Both the position numbers and the translations under genes were made by a program. A DNA stretch of 18,321 nt from NCBI GenBank assembly GCA_024196135.1, contig JAMQCK010000650.1, forward strand, positions 1 to 18,321, given 5' to 3'. Below the pieces are notes generated by a model that did no database searches, was not told where the DNA came from, and saw only the letters and a list, made by a program, of their open reading frames with translations. The DNA is from Pleurotus ostreatus/Saccharomyces cerevisiae fusant (lineage: Eukaryota > Opisthokonta). This document shows positions 1 to 8,566 of this stretch, piece by piece (position 1 is the stretch's first letter; every line of letters starts with the position of its first letter).

Positions 1-141
1 TTCACGATGATCATGATTTGTGTATACGTCTCCGTGCTCGCCTGGGAGAACAGGAGAAGAGCACGGTCAAACGACGCCGACGACGAGAAGGCGAAGTTGA
101 GGAAGGGGGATTTGGCCGCGGATTACCGGTACATGTACTAA
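1..141 (+). CDS. MFS transporter, C-terminal end only (5' part outside the window)
   Basis: Frame 1 is open from the first base to a TAA at 139-141 and encodes 46 residues. They begin with a hydrophobic stretch (TMIMICVYVSVLAW), the end of a last membrane helix. A basic, charged cytoplasmic tail follows, ending in DLAADYRYMY. A final helix, an N-R-R-R cluster, then a short acidic tail ending in a D..(F/Y)RY motif is typical of fungal major facilitator transporters of the Dal5/allantoate permease (anion:cation symporter) group. Those proteins import small organic anions or vitamins across the plasma membrane. The substrate cannot be told from this fragment. The gene converges on the PTAR1-like gene, with 203 bp between the two stop codons. 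The frame and stop are seen directly; the family assignment is inference from a short tail. Another polytopic membrane protein is possible. Confidence 0.6.
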   Translation, partial: FTMIMICVYVSVLAWENRRRARSNDADDEKAKLRKGDLAADYRYMY

Positions 142-344
142 TAGTGGACTCACTTGGGGAACAAAAGGAGCTTTAAGACTCCGTGTATTCTGTCATGATG
201 GCGCGTCGTTCGTTGTGCAAGACGTGAACAAGCCCGTGTGCTGAGGGGCTCAGGCGAGAGGCGCATTCGCGGAACCTCTTCACGTATGACGCGAGTTTGT
301 GCGGCTATGGCTCTGATGCTGATGCCAGTGAGTATAACCCAAAC

Positions 345-1442
345 TCAGGATAACATAGTGCGTACCGCTGCAAGAAGTTTTTCTGCTGGTTTCCGGACCT
401 CAGAAGGTAGCTCAAACATCTTCAGGGTAAGCTGGAGATACCGGCTCAGCGCTTCGTGCTGAGGGTATGTCCGTAGCAAATCCATGGCGTGCTCGGCTAG
501 TACGGATGGGTCCGATAGGGGACTGGGATGTCGCCCGTCGACTTCACTTGAAGGCGTCGATCCGGAGCGCTGAAGGTAAGGGGCAAAGGCGAGCACAACA
601 GAGCATAGATGCTGCATGGCGGTGTAGTCGGATACGTGGCAGTCAATCCAGGACATGATGGTCTGCGTCTCCTGTTCAACGAGAACGAACAGCTCGGTGC
701 GATGGGAATCCGGAACATCTGCATCCTCGAGAGTATGAAGGATAGACTCGAATATGGCGTGTCTATAGACCCAAGCGTGGTAGTTTCGAGGGTACATCTC
801 GCATGCGCGTAGTGCCAGAGATAATTCCTGTTCAATGACAGAGGGTGGCAGGGCTGGACATCGAGACACATCGGTGGACCAGCCGCGAGGTCTCTTCCGA
901 GTGGGAGGTTTAACAGACGGGTTGGGATATATGCGCTGCAAGAGCCATCGCCTATGATCCCAAAGGGTCGACTGCTTCGTGCCGTCTTTCGACGCAGTCA
1001 AGAAGTGCGCCGTAAGCTCTAGCTCGGCGCGAGGATTGAGATGGGAGTTTTCGACCAGCGTATTTCGGGAATTTAGCGCAGTTTGGTGCGCAGGGTTGGC
1101 GAGGATGATGATAGACGACAGAGATGCCACCGAATTCGCGGCTGTGGAGGAGGGACCGGCGCGGTAGGCTTTGAGGCAAGGAGAGAATTGCCTGGAGGCA
1201 TAAACATAGAGTTTGTAGAGGTGCTTTATTGGGACGCCGAGGTTTCCTTCCTGCAGAAGGAAGGGCTGATCCTGCGATAGGCCTGCAGAGCTCCAATCCT
1301 GGATATCGCCGGGCAGTAATTCTATGGATGCCCTGTATGGATTAGATCAACATCCCAGTAGATCATGTAGAGCTTACAGTGGTCCAGCCAGTATTTCTGC
1401 GAGCAAACCTGTGTGTTTCGACGCGTCACCCAATGCGGACAT
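345..1442 (-). CDS. PTAR1: Protein prenyltransferase alpha-subunit repeat protein, PTAR1/Ecm9-like
   Basis: Two exons, 1442-1378 and 1332-345, joined over a 45-nt intron (GTAAGC..ATACAG, phase 2), give 350 aa. Exon 1 supplies the start and 21 codons (MSALGDASKHTGLLAEILAG). Exon 2 opens with a segment containing IELLPGD. PPTA-type helical repeats are visible: LWDHRRWLL at about residues 145-153, NYHAWVYRH at about 205-213, and a later Y.QHEALSRYL segment. In animals PTAR1 pairs with the RabGGTase beta subunit to form GGTase-III, which adds geranylgeranyl to farnesylated Ykt6, a SNARE of Golgi fusion; Ecm9 is the budding-yeast relative. The function here is inferred from those families. It has fewer and more divergent repeats than a standard FTase/GGTase alpha subunit, which argues against Ram2 or Bet4. 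No ATG opens the long exon-2 frame (only a GTG at 1130), which supports the upstream exon. Confidence 0.85.
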
Positions 1443-1528
1443 GGTGGACGAAGGCAAGCGGGACCGAATCACGTGCACAGTTCCGCACCAACGTCACACT
1501 GAGTCACACTCGCACCTTGCCTCAAACC
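1443..1528. promoter_or_regulatory. Compact divergent promoter between the PTAR1-like and GGGF-repeat genes
   Basis: Only 86 bp separate the two divergent start codons, so both core promoters must sit here or overlap the coding sequences. The stretch holds a palindromic CACGTG E-box (1470-1475) and a TGAGTCA (1500-1506) matching the Gcn4/AP-1 consensus. No clear TATA box is seen. Factor binding is inference from motif identity only. Confidence 0.5.
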
Positions 1529-2605
1529 ATGTCTTTCTCAGACCTGCCCGCCTCCCTCCAACGCCGTATAGACAAAGCTTTCAGAAAGCACGCCAACAGT
1601 ATCGGCGTCACTACAAGCAATGACGAGCCAGCCAGGAAGAAGCGCAGGCTGGACGAAGATACAGGCGGAGGCTTTATCTCCGACGCTGCCTACGAGGGTG
1701 GCGGGGGCTTCATTGCAGAGGAGGGTGGCGGCTTCCTAGTGGAAGACGATGCTGACGAAGGCGGAGGCTTTGTACCTGAAGGAACCCCTGCTGAGGGCGG
1801 AGGGTTTATCGTCGAGGACGACAGCAACAAAGGGGCAGCGAATGGCGCAGCACAAATCGCACTCTCCGCCGTACCCGCTGCCTTGCAGGACCTCGACTTG
1901 CCGCCAAACGACGAAGAAGTACTATCTGTCTTCCGCAATGCGGCGTCTGGCTGGTCAGCGTCCTCTAGCGCGGAAGCGGCCTCGCACGACGACGCGGTCG
2001 TCTCCCTCGACGATTGGCGCACCGTATGCGCCGTCCTGCTTGAGCATCGCGCCGAGGAGTACGAGGAGTCTGATGACGTCGCGGCTGATGGAGATGCGCC
2101 GGACGAGGACGTCGACGTACGCATGAGCGAAGACGAGAGCGACGAATACCAAGCAAAGGAAGACTCCGACTCAGGCTCAGACGACGAGTACGTCGAGGAA
2201 GCCCCTTCGAAGGGCAAGCAGAAGTCCCAACGGTCAAAGAAAAGGGGAAGGCGCTCGTCTTCTCTGTCTTCCCTCTCCGAGGACGATGTGCGCTCGAAGA
2301 CGGTGACTGCGAGGCAGAAGCAGGCGTGCTTGAAAGCGTACTCGTTGTTCTTTCCTGATGTGGCGGAGGACGAGCTGCCAAGCCAGCGCGTCATGCTGAA
2401 GGATATCCAGCGGGTTGCGAAGCTGTTGGGGGAGAAGATTAAGGCGGAAGAGGTGAGCTCGTTCATGCGAGGGGAAGGATCAGAACTCATGATGATGATT
2501 TCATCGCAGATGGTGGAGATGCTAGAGATGTTCTCAACGGCACCCGACAAGTCGATGGATCTGTCGGATTTCGAGCGCATGATGATTGCTGCGAAACTTG
2601 CATAG
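1529..2605 (+). CDS. Acidic GGGF-repeat protein with EF-hand-like C-terminus, function unknown
   Basis: A single uninterrupted exon encodes 358 aa, with TAG at 2603-2605. I chose the ATG at 1529 (MSFSDLPASLQRRIDKAFRK). The frame stays open further upstream, but that part overlaps the divergent promoter and reads as non-conserved. Layout: a short helical N-terminus (1-22); a basic KKRR patch (37-40) that could be a nuclear localisation signal; five GGGF(I/L/V) repeats with acidic spacers (46-94); a Ser/Asp/Glu-rich middle (about 120-250) with a second basic cluster (KKRGRR); and a helical C-terminal domain from about residue 260 with spacing like paired EF-hands (FFPDVAEDELP, MDLSDFERMM). The canonical calcium-loop residues are not convincing. 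I do not recognise a characterised orthologue. A nuclear acidic protein is the most reasonable reading, and calcium binding should not be assumed. Confidence 0.8.
   Translation: MSFSDLPASLQRRIDKAFRKHANSIGVTTSNDEPARKKRRLDEDTGGGFISDAAYEGGGGFIAEEGGGFLVEDDADEGGGFVPEGTPAEGGGFIVEDDSNKGAANGAAQIALSAVPAALQDLDLPPNDEEVLSVFRNAASGWSASSSAEAASHDDAVVSLDDWRTVCAVLLEHRAEEYEESDDVAADGDAPDEDVDVRMSEDESDEYQAKEDSDSGSDDEYVEEAPSKGKQKSQRSKKRGRRSSSLSSLSEDDVRSKTVTARQKQACLKAYSLFFPDVAEDELPSQRVMLKDIQRVAKLLGEKIKAEEVSSFMRGEGSELMMMISSQMVEMLEMFSTAPDKSMDLSDFERMMIAAKLA
1664..1810 (+). repeat. Five in-frame GGGF(I/L/V) repeats
   Basis: Codons for residues 46-94 carry GGGFI, GGGFI, GGGFL, GGGFV and GGGFI separated by 4-10 acidic residues. 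The DNA shows repeated GGCGGAGG/GGTGGCGG blocks. This is a degenerate coding repeat of the kind that serves as a short linear binding motif or a flexible acidic linker; which one is unknown. Confidence 0.85.
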
Positions 2606-2719
2606 TAGTCGACGGGCCTCTAGGGCAGTATACATGAAATAAGGCTCACTAGATGCTCGAAGATAGGAAAAGCGTAGATTTCCAAGAAAAGGTGAATCAC
2701 GGCGCCGCGAGCCCCAATC

Positions 2720-4621
2720 CTAATCTTCATCCTCCTCACTCTCATCCACCTTCGCCCTTTTCTTCACCGGCTTCTTCGCCGGCGCCTTCTTCTTAGGTTT
2801 CGGCTCGTCGTCGGACTCCGTCTCACTCTCTTCGATGATAGGCTCGGCCTTCCGCTTGCGCGTTGTGCGGGTAGGCGCGCTGCTCTTTGAGGGCGGCTTC
2901 GCGCTCCTGGTCGATGGTGGCTTCGCGCTGGAGCGAGAAGGCGGTTTGCTGTCCGTCTTCGACGCAGGCCTGACGCTAGACCGCGAAGGGGGCTTCACGG
3001 CCGTCTTCGAGGGCGGTTTGGCACTTGACCTCGAAGGAGGCTTCGTGCTTTTGACTGGCTCAGGCTCTTCCTTGGACTCCTTCGGCTGGTTCTCCTCCTC
3101 GCTGTCCGACGCGAAGGGGTCCTTGGCCTTTTTCTTCTTGAGCAACGGCTTCTTGGGTGCGGCGGCGGGCTTGTCTGCCGCGGGCGCGGACTTGTCAGCC
3201 GAGGACACTGCCTCAGCCTTGTCGGCGGCGGTTGCATCCGGCTTCTTCTCCGCAAGCTCCTTGTAGAAGGTGTCCTTGAGTTCCTGTAGCACGACACTAA
3301 TGAGTGGCATGTGGTGACCGAGGGAAGTTATGACATACCTTGGCCTCCGCGTCGGGTATGACGGCGCTGTTCTTCCAGATCTTCGGCGGACGTTAGTAAA
3401 AGGTTCGATGGCAGTCAAAAGTACCGAACATACCGTCGAAGGTATCCCGCTCGGGTGCTTGCTGTCAATGCCTACACCGAGATGAGCTCGTACTCGGGAT
3501 TGACGAGGGACTGAACTGACCAATGTACGTATACAAGTCCGACTTGACGCCACTAAGGGATACGCCATGGTTGCGCAGGAGAATCCGCATGATCTGCGAC
3601 AGGTCGATCAGTATGAGTGGCTAGGCAAGCACGAAAGGGTAAGCAAGGTCAATCAGTACGCACCTCAGCCATAGCATCCTTATCATACACGTCCGGAACG
3701 TAGATGCACATGACGTGTTGGTAGTTCGGTTGGTCGTGTTCCGGCGAGGTCGAGACTTTGGCGGTGAACGCTGCCGTGGACGCGAGAGGGCCAGAGACGA
3801 GGGACCCTGGTCGAGTGAGATGAGCTCGCGAGATACGGACAAGCAGGAGCTTCGCACGCACGAGCGATGCCAGACCAAATCAAGTCGACCTTGTCCGCGG
3901 GAGCAAAAATAAGCCTACGCCGTTCATGAGTATATTGGCGAGGCATGACATTTGGCGACAGCGTACCACTTCCCCGTAACATAGCTGTGCTTCTGCGAAA
4001 CCTCCTTGAGCTTCTTCGTCGCTTCGGCTTGCACCTGAGTACATTGTCAGTGGACAATCAGATAAATGAACGCACGCCACATTGTGGTCTCACCTCTTCC
4101 CGGACCTCCTTCTTACTTCTCGCTCCAGTCTTCTTGTTCGAACGCACGGGGATCGAGGCGTCATTCTGTATAGTATTTCAGCAAACCGACGAGATGAAGT
4201 TGGGCAAACACACCTTGATAGACTCGACCTTTTCCGTCGTTTCTTTCACTGAATGAATGGGTCGAGGTCATCATACGGACCATAGACAAGTGAGTATTTC
4301 TTACAGAGTTTGGAGGCTTCCTCGATAGCATCCGTCTGACCCTCTGGTATGGCGTGGTCCTTGTTGCCAGTAACCCAAATCCACTGTGTACCCAGTCAAC
4401 GCGTTCGTTTGTGCACGCGCAGGTGGCACATGTTCTACTCACCGGCTTCGTTCCATCATTCTGAACCATAGAAGGTTTATACTGGATTGATCTTGAGCAT
4501 AGGCCACGTTCTACGAGTGTCTACCACGCACTTTCTTCAAGAAGTCATCCAGCGACGTGTCCGAGCTCGGCTTCCAGACATACTTGTACTCGCTGGGGAG
4601 AGTATCTTCGTCCTTGCCCAT
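2720..4621 (-). CDS. DUF1917 / BLES03 (C11orf68, UPF0696)-type protein with long basic tail
   Basis: Twelve exons with consistent phases give 424 aa: 4621-4532, 4460-4443, 4383-4305, 4248-4214, 4165-4094, 4034-3967, 3914-3862, 3806-3664, 3593-3521, 3471-3434, 3380-3339, 3283-2720. Introns are 48-71 nt. The core (about residues 37-235) contains WIWVTGNKDHAIP, YVTGKWLIFAP, GPLASTAAFTAKVSTSP, VMCIYVPDVYDKD and IGIDSKHPSGIPST. That order matches DUF1917/BLES03, an eIF4E-like alpha/beta fold of unknown biochemical role. The last exon adds a disordered Lys/Ser/Pro tail with acidic patches, a repeat array and KKRAKVDESEEDED at the end, which suggests a nuclear or nucleic-acid-associated protein. It converges on the GGGF gene with 114 bp between stops. 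The start at 4621 follows an acceptor (TTACAG at 4631-4626), so either a 5'UTR intron or an upstream coding exon exists (see findings). Confidence 0.82.
2876..3043 (-). repeat. Seven tandem 24-bp (8-residue) KPPS repeats in the DUF1917 tail
   Basis: Residues 318-373 fall into exactly seven 8-residue units: KPPSRSSA, KPPSKTAV, KPPSRSSV, RPASKTDS, KPPSRSSA, KPPSTRSA, KPPSKSSA. The DNA is a 24-bp-period minisatellite that keeps the reading frame. Each unit has Lys-Pro-Pro-Ser, giving a positively charged, probably phosphorylatable tail. Units 1 and 5 are identical in protein sequence. Confidence 0.92.
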
Positions 4622-4872
4622 CTTGCTGTAAGTTTAGGCGACGGAAACGATCAGCAGCGGAGGTGGGGAAGATGGTTCAGGACAAGGTTGGGTTCGAGTT
4701 CGGGTCTAGGGGCGTCGGTCGCGTCATCCCGACGCGCCGCGTCACATCACCTGACTCGTGACCTACACGAGGCGTCGGTGCCGAAAGTTCAACATGAGGC
4801 TGACCTTGGATTCTTCCGATTTCTGCGCAACATATCGGGCAAAGTTCTGAACTAACAAGTTCACTAGGATTC

Positions 4873-4880
4873 CTATATAG
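4873..4880 (-). promoter_or_regulatory. Candidate TATA box of the DUF1917 gene
   Basis: CTATATAG lies about 250 bp upstream of the start codon at 4621. This distance fits a transcript whose leader contains one intron ending at 4626 (CCTAAAC branch-like site, TTACAG acceptor). The remainder of 4622-5447 holds the 3' flank of the TmpA gene and an inverted repeat at 5162-5210; I see no further gene there. Confidence 0.35.
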
Positions 4881-5161
4881 ATCCGTAGGTGCCCATAACT
4901 CATATCTACAACTACCGACCGAGATAACTGTTATACATGAAATAAATAAGGTGGTATGCGCGGAATCCCCAGTATCCCGTGGAGGAGCAAAACAATGTGG
5001 CGGACAGATAGACAATATCGGGAGACGAGTCAAACCAAGCTGACCGTGTAACAACTACCGGGAGGAACGTAAATGTAGTAAGAGATAAGGTAGAGCGGGA
5101 CCAGCGTTATACATGGAGGGGACGTTACAGTCGTCATACAAGGAACGGAAGGAGGGTTCAT

Positions 5162-5210
5162 CTGGTCATCCCGCTACCCTGGGCAGCCAGTACCTGGGCG
5201 GGATGACCAG
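5162..5210. repeat. Perfect 13-bp inverted repeat (hairpin) in the 3' flank of the TmpA gene
   Basis: CTGGTCATCCCGC at 5162-5174 is the exact reverse complement of 5198-5210, with a 23-nt spacer that itself contains CCCTGGG and ACCTGGG. It sits about 240 nt downstream of the predicted TmpA stop. It could fold in the 3'UTR or 3' flank; a role in RNA processing is only inference. Confidence 0.7.
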
Positions 5211-5447
5211 CTCCTCTGACGCGTAACGTCGCCGTATAACGAGACTCGTGATATAATAAATGAGCGGCGGTTGTCGTAGACGATGCTTGGGGACTGCGAG
5301 ACCGATGATGTGGGTGCGTATGCGTGGTTCGGTCGGTGAGTAAATGCGAGGAGATGACCACAGAGGCGTTTGGGCGGGCGCCTGCTTGCGCTCGTCATGC
5401 CGCGCGCTCTGGGCAGGGTAGGGGGTGTGAGGGGTGTCGTGAAGCGC

Positions 5448-7308
5448 TCCTGTATAATGGTCAGAGATGAACATCGGACAGACAGCATGCACTTACAGAA
5501 ATCAAACAGCGTGCCGAAGCACGGAATGCCCTCGCCGATGAGGCTCTCCATAATCTCTGTCGAGCCCTTCAAGTTGGACGTGACAATGACGCATTCAGCC
5601 TCCCAAATCTTGCAGATCTCCGAGACCATCTTCGCCGTGTCCGGGCGGCCACCGCGCTCCTTCGTATCCCAGATCGTCACACGCCCGGGGTGGAGGTGCT
5701 TGTGGATCAAGCCAGCAATGGTCGGGCCGAAAGTCGCGATCTGGCCAGAACCGATCCACACGAGATACCAGTTCGGGTTCTGGATGCACGTCGCGAGGGC
5801 GGCGCCGATCGCAGTACCGGTGCATACGCGGACGCCGCGGCGGTAGAGAGTAGACGTGTTCGAGATGGCCGTGATCTTGAGCTCGCGCGTGTACAGGTGC
5901 GTCGGCGGGTTCTCGACGAGCCCGCGCGTGAAGTCGCCCTGCACACCGGCAACGAGGTAATGGCAGTCGGCGTCCTTGCTCTCAGAGATGATGCCGAAGG
6001 CGTGGTATTCCATAATGGGGTGGTGGCTGATGCGCGCGAGCATGCCCTGCTGCATGCCGCGCTTGAACTTGAGGATGGCGACCTTCGGCGAGGGGATCTC
6101 GATCTCGACGGGCACCTTGCGGACGGTGAACCAGGGGATGAGGATGCAGATGGTCATGAAGAGCAGGAACCAGAACTCTTGGTGGGCGACGACGCTGGCG
6201 CCGCTGGCGTCGAACTTGTGCGTCTTCATGTCGTAGCTGTCGCTAAGAACCGTGAAGAGCCAAGCTATAGTGCGATTAGCATTTGCAGAAAGGCAGATGA
6301 ACGCGTACGTACTGAAGACAACGCCGAGCCAGCCAACGAGACGGTGATAGCCCTCGAAGACGCTGAAGCAGATGTGAGTTCACAGTGCAAACAGGAGTCT
6401 TGGGCCGCGTACTTGTGATGGTGGTTACGAATCCAAGGAATAGCGACGGTCATGGCGATAACGAGGCAGATGAGGTTACCGAAGCCGGTGACAATGATCG
6501 CGGGGTTGTACTTTGCACTGTCAACCGTGACGAGGCAGATGCGGAAGAGAAGCCACATCGTGCCGGAGATCGCGCATCCAGTGTGTACGCCACCCAAGTG
6601 CTGGAGAATCGAGGAGATACCGAGACGGAACCATAGGGGAGGCCACTGAAGCAAGGTGAGATCGCAGATCGTTGTAGCGTACAGATCCCACGTACCTTCG
6701 CAAACAATGAGGTAACAACGAGATAGGCGAAACGGGCAAAGAGTTCAGTACGGACGAGAACAGCGATCAGAAGGTTGCCGAGAACGAAGCCACTCGTGTA
6801 TTCGCTGCAGTCACATGAGCCACCCGTGATTGTGGGACAGCAGCGCAGGGCACGCACCGAGGATATTGCCACGCGCCAGAAGCGGCACAAATCATGCCGA
6901 TGAAGTTGAACAACACGATGATCGTGAACAACCGCCTAGGCGCAGGTGAGCTGGCGATGCACACGTATGAGACGCGGAGACAACGCACTTGTACATGTTG
7001 TACCAGATCATGAAACGGATCCACTGGCTGGCCCGCTTGCGCGACCTGGGTGGCTTGATTTTCGCGAGTTCTTCAGGCGAGAGCGTGTCGGAACGGACGG
7101 GGAAGGTGGGCATGGACTTCTCCTTCTCTTGCTGGTGCTGGATGAGAAAGGCGGCGTCCTTGGGGAGGGCGGGCATGGGGTAGCTGAGCGTTGCCATCGT
7201 CTTCGTGGAGAGGATGGAGGCGTCGGTCGGCCGGCGCTGGAGGGGCACGTCGACATATTCGGCGACGCCGCGCTCGGCGTCGTCCATAGCCGCGGCGGTG
7301 GGCTGCAT
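5448..7308 (-). CDS. tmpA: TmpA-type integral membrane flavoprotein / oxidoreductase
   Basis: Seven exons give 519 aa: 7308-6989, 6935-6858, 6804-6696, 6645-6413, 6362-6313, 6264-5497, and the last two stop bases at 5449-5448. The N-terminus (about 1-100) is cytosolic. Hydrophobic segments follow at about 108-127, 137-166, 196-212, 218-240, 250-270 and 293-310, with LGGVHTGC (187-194) and EGYHRL (250-255). The soluble C-terminal half carries a flavin-type segment (HHPIMEYHAFGIISE, about 344-358), a nucleotide-type loop (GTAIGAALATC, 413-423) and ends IPCFGTLFDF. This order matches TmpA, a plasma-membrane flavoprotein that affects asexual development in Aspergillus nidulans and resembles the C-terminal part of some NRPS-like proteins. 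The substrate is unknown. It lacks the full histidine set of ferric reductases. The end of the model depends on an intron splitting TGA; without splicing the frame runs on to 5174. Confidence 0.85.
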
Positions 7309-7310
7309 GG

Positions 7311-7338
7311 GTGGTGGGGGAGGGGTGGTGGGGGAGGG
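7311..7338. repeat. Two perfect 14-bp copies abutting the TmpA start codon
   Basis: GTGGTGGGGGAGGG occurs twice back to back, 2 bp upstream of the ATG at 7308-7306. On the coding strand this is a pyrimidine-rich C/CT tract, as is common just upstream of fungal start codons. On the other strand the G runs could form a quadruplex. The duplication is seen directly; any regulatory effect is inference. Confidence 0.75.
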
Positions 7339-8020
7339 CGTAAAGGGAAAGAGCGAGGAATGAATGAAAATGGCGCGTCGACCGCCATCCCGCCTATTTG
7401 TAGGGTCGCGATACACGATCCAGGCCCGCCTCTGAACACGCACAATCAACCAACGCCAAAGGCGCTTGGCCCATTGTTCCGAGGTCCCGGCGCGGGGGCC
7501 TCCATTCGATTCCGGACCTGGATCGGTGCGAACGTCCAAGAGAATCGTGTCGCCGGGCTGCCCACAACTTTGGTTCCGACAGCGTGGAGAAAACGCCCAG
7601 TTTCATTATCAGCCAGGCACCCGCGCCTGGTTGCCATGGCATCTAGCGTAAGCTGTATTTGTGTCCATTTTAGTTCCTGAGCTAAATCTTCTGGTCTTGC
7701 AGGCGCAACGACAAAGGCGAGCAGAGGGCAGACGGGCAGCTTGAAGGTGCGCGGAAGACCGAAGGCCGGGCAGGTTGTCACCATCCTATTGAAACACATC
7801 ACGTCCTATCCGCATTTGGAAACATCATGGTTCAATATCGCCGTGCCGCGTGCGGCCGTGATTGAATGACCAGTGACGCTGGTCGCGTTTCTGTGCCCGC
7901 AGGTGTCGCAAAGAGGTCGCCATATCGGGCGCTGCATCATGTATAGCGCAGAGAGCTGTCTAAATCCTGCGGCCCTAGGTCAGTCCAAACGGTGCTCCTT
8001 CAATAGCGTCATCTCCAAAC

Positions 8021-8566
8021 TTACGCCGAAGTAAAGAGGCAGAAGAGACGAGAACTTCGCGGGCGAACTCGTAGCCCCAATGGGAAAGAATGGGAAGACT
8101 TCGACATACGCCACGCGACATACCGCCTGAATACAACGTACAACACTGCTAAATTGTAATGCCACAAGCTGTGGCGAGCGTATTCAGACCTGCAAACACG
8201 TTCAGTCGCCCGAAACAGGCCAACAAAGGTCCTCGAGGGAACGGGCGCACCTGTGAGCACGACGCGCCAAGCGAGCAGCACATCACTTTGATGCGCAAAC
8301 ACCTTCCTCGCGGAGGCGTATGTCGGTGGGGAAGAACACGCGGGGCGTGCCGGCCGCGACCAAGCCTCCAGAGCATCGAGGCCGGGGTTGTTGGTCCAGG
8401 CCGATGCAGGATCGGTGAATATTTTGCCAGGCAGAAGAACATCGCGCCACCCAAAGCGCCTTCCTTCGTCGAGTTGGTGGCCCGCTTCGAGCGCTCGGGA
8501 AGCGATAGCATAGAAGTAGCTTGCCCTCGTGGACAGGGTAAATTCGTCGTCAATAGAAAGCGAAAG
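8021..8566 (-). pseudogene. Open fragment of unknown family with apparent frameshift
   Basis: After a possible acceptor (ATCTAG, ending at 8567) the minus frame is open for 181 codons to 8021. Its first about 66 codons look protein-like, with motifs such as SYFYAIASRALEAGHQLDEG and GWRDVLLPGKIFTDPASAW. From about 8363 this frame turns into Pro/Arg/Ser-rich filler. The neighbouring frame (8363-8283) then takes over with a coherent segment including GTPRVFFPTDIRLREEG before a stop. That is what one missing base in a formerly continuous gene would produce; a short unrecognised intron is the alternative. I do not recognise the family. No start codon or complete domain is seen, so I call it a probable gene remnant. 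Confidence 0.3.

Noticed and set aside
1690..2580. 296-codon open frame antisense to the GGGF gene
   Set aside because: It is Ser-rich, low in complexity and mirrors the acidic codons of the sense gene. No splice logic or motif supports it.
5174..5496. C-terminal extension of TmpA by read-through of the GTAAGT donor
   Set aside because: The 107 residues are low in complexity, contain no motif and follow a strong splice donor. I keep this only as a possible intron-retention form.
5690..6418. 242-codon plus-strand frame opposite the TmpA gene
   Set aside because: Its Val/Asp/Arg/Glu-rich composition is the usual shadow of GC-biased codons. The sense strand has a well-supported conserved protein with closing splice phases.
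7446..7802. 118-codon minus frame upstream of the TmpA gene
   Set aside because: It lies in the expected promoter, has mixed composition and no motif, and no splice path joins it in frame to the TmpA start.
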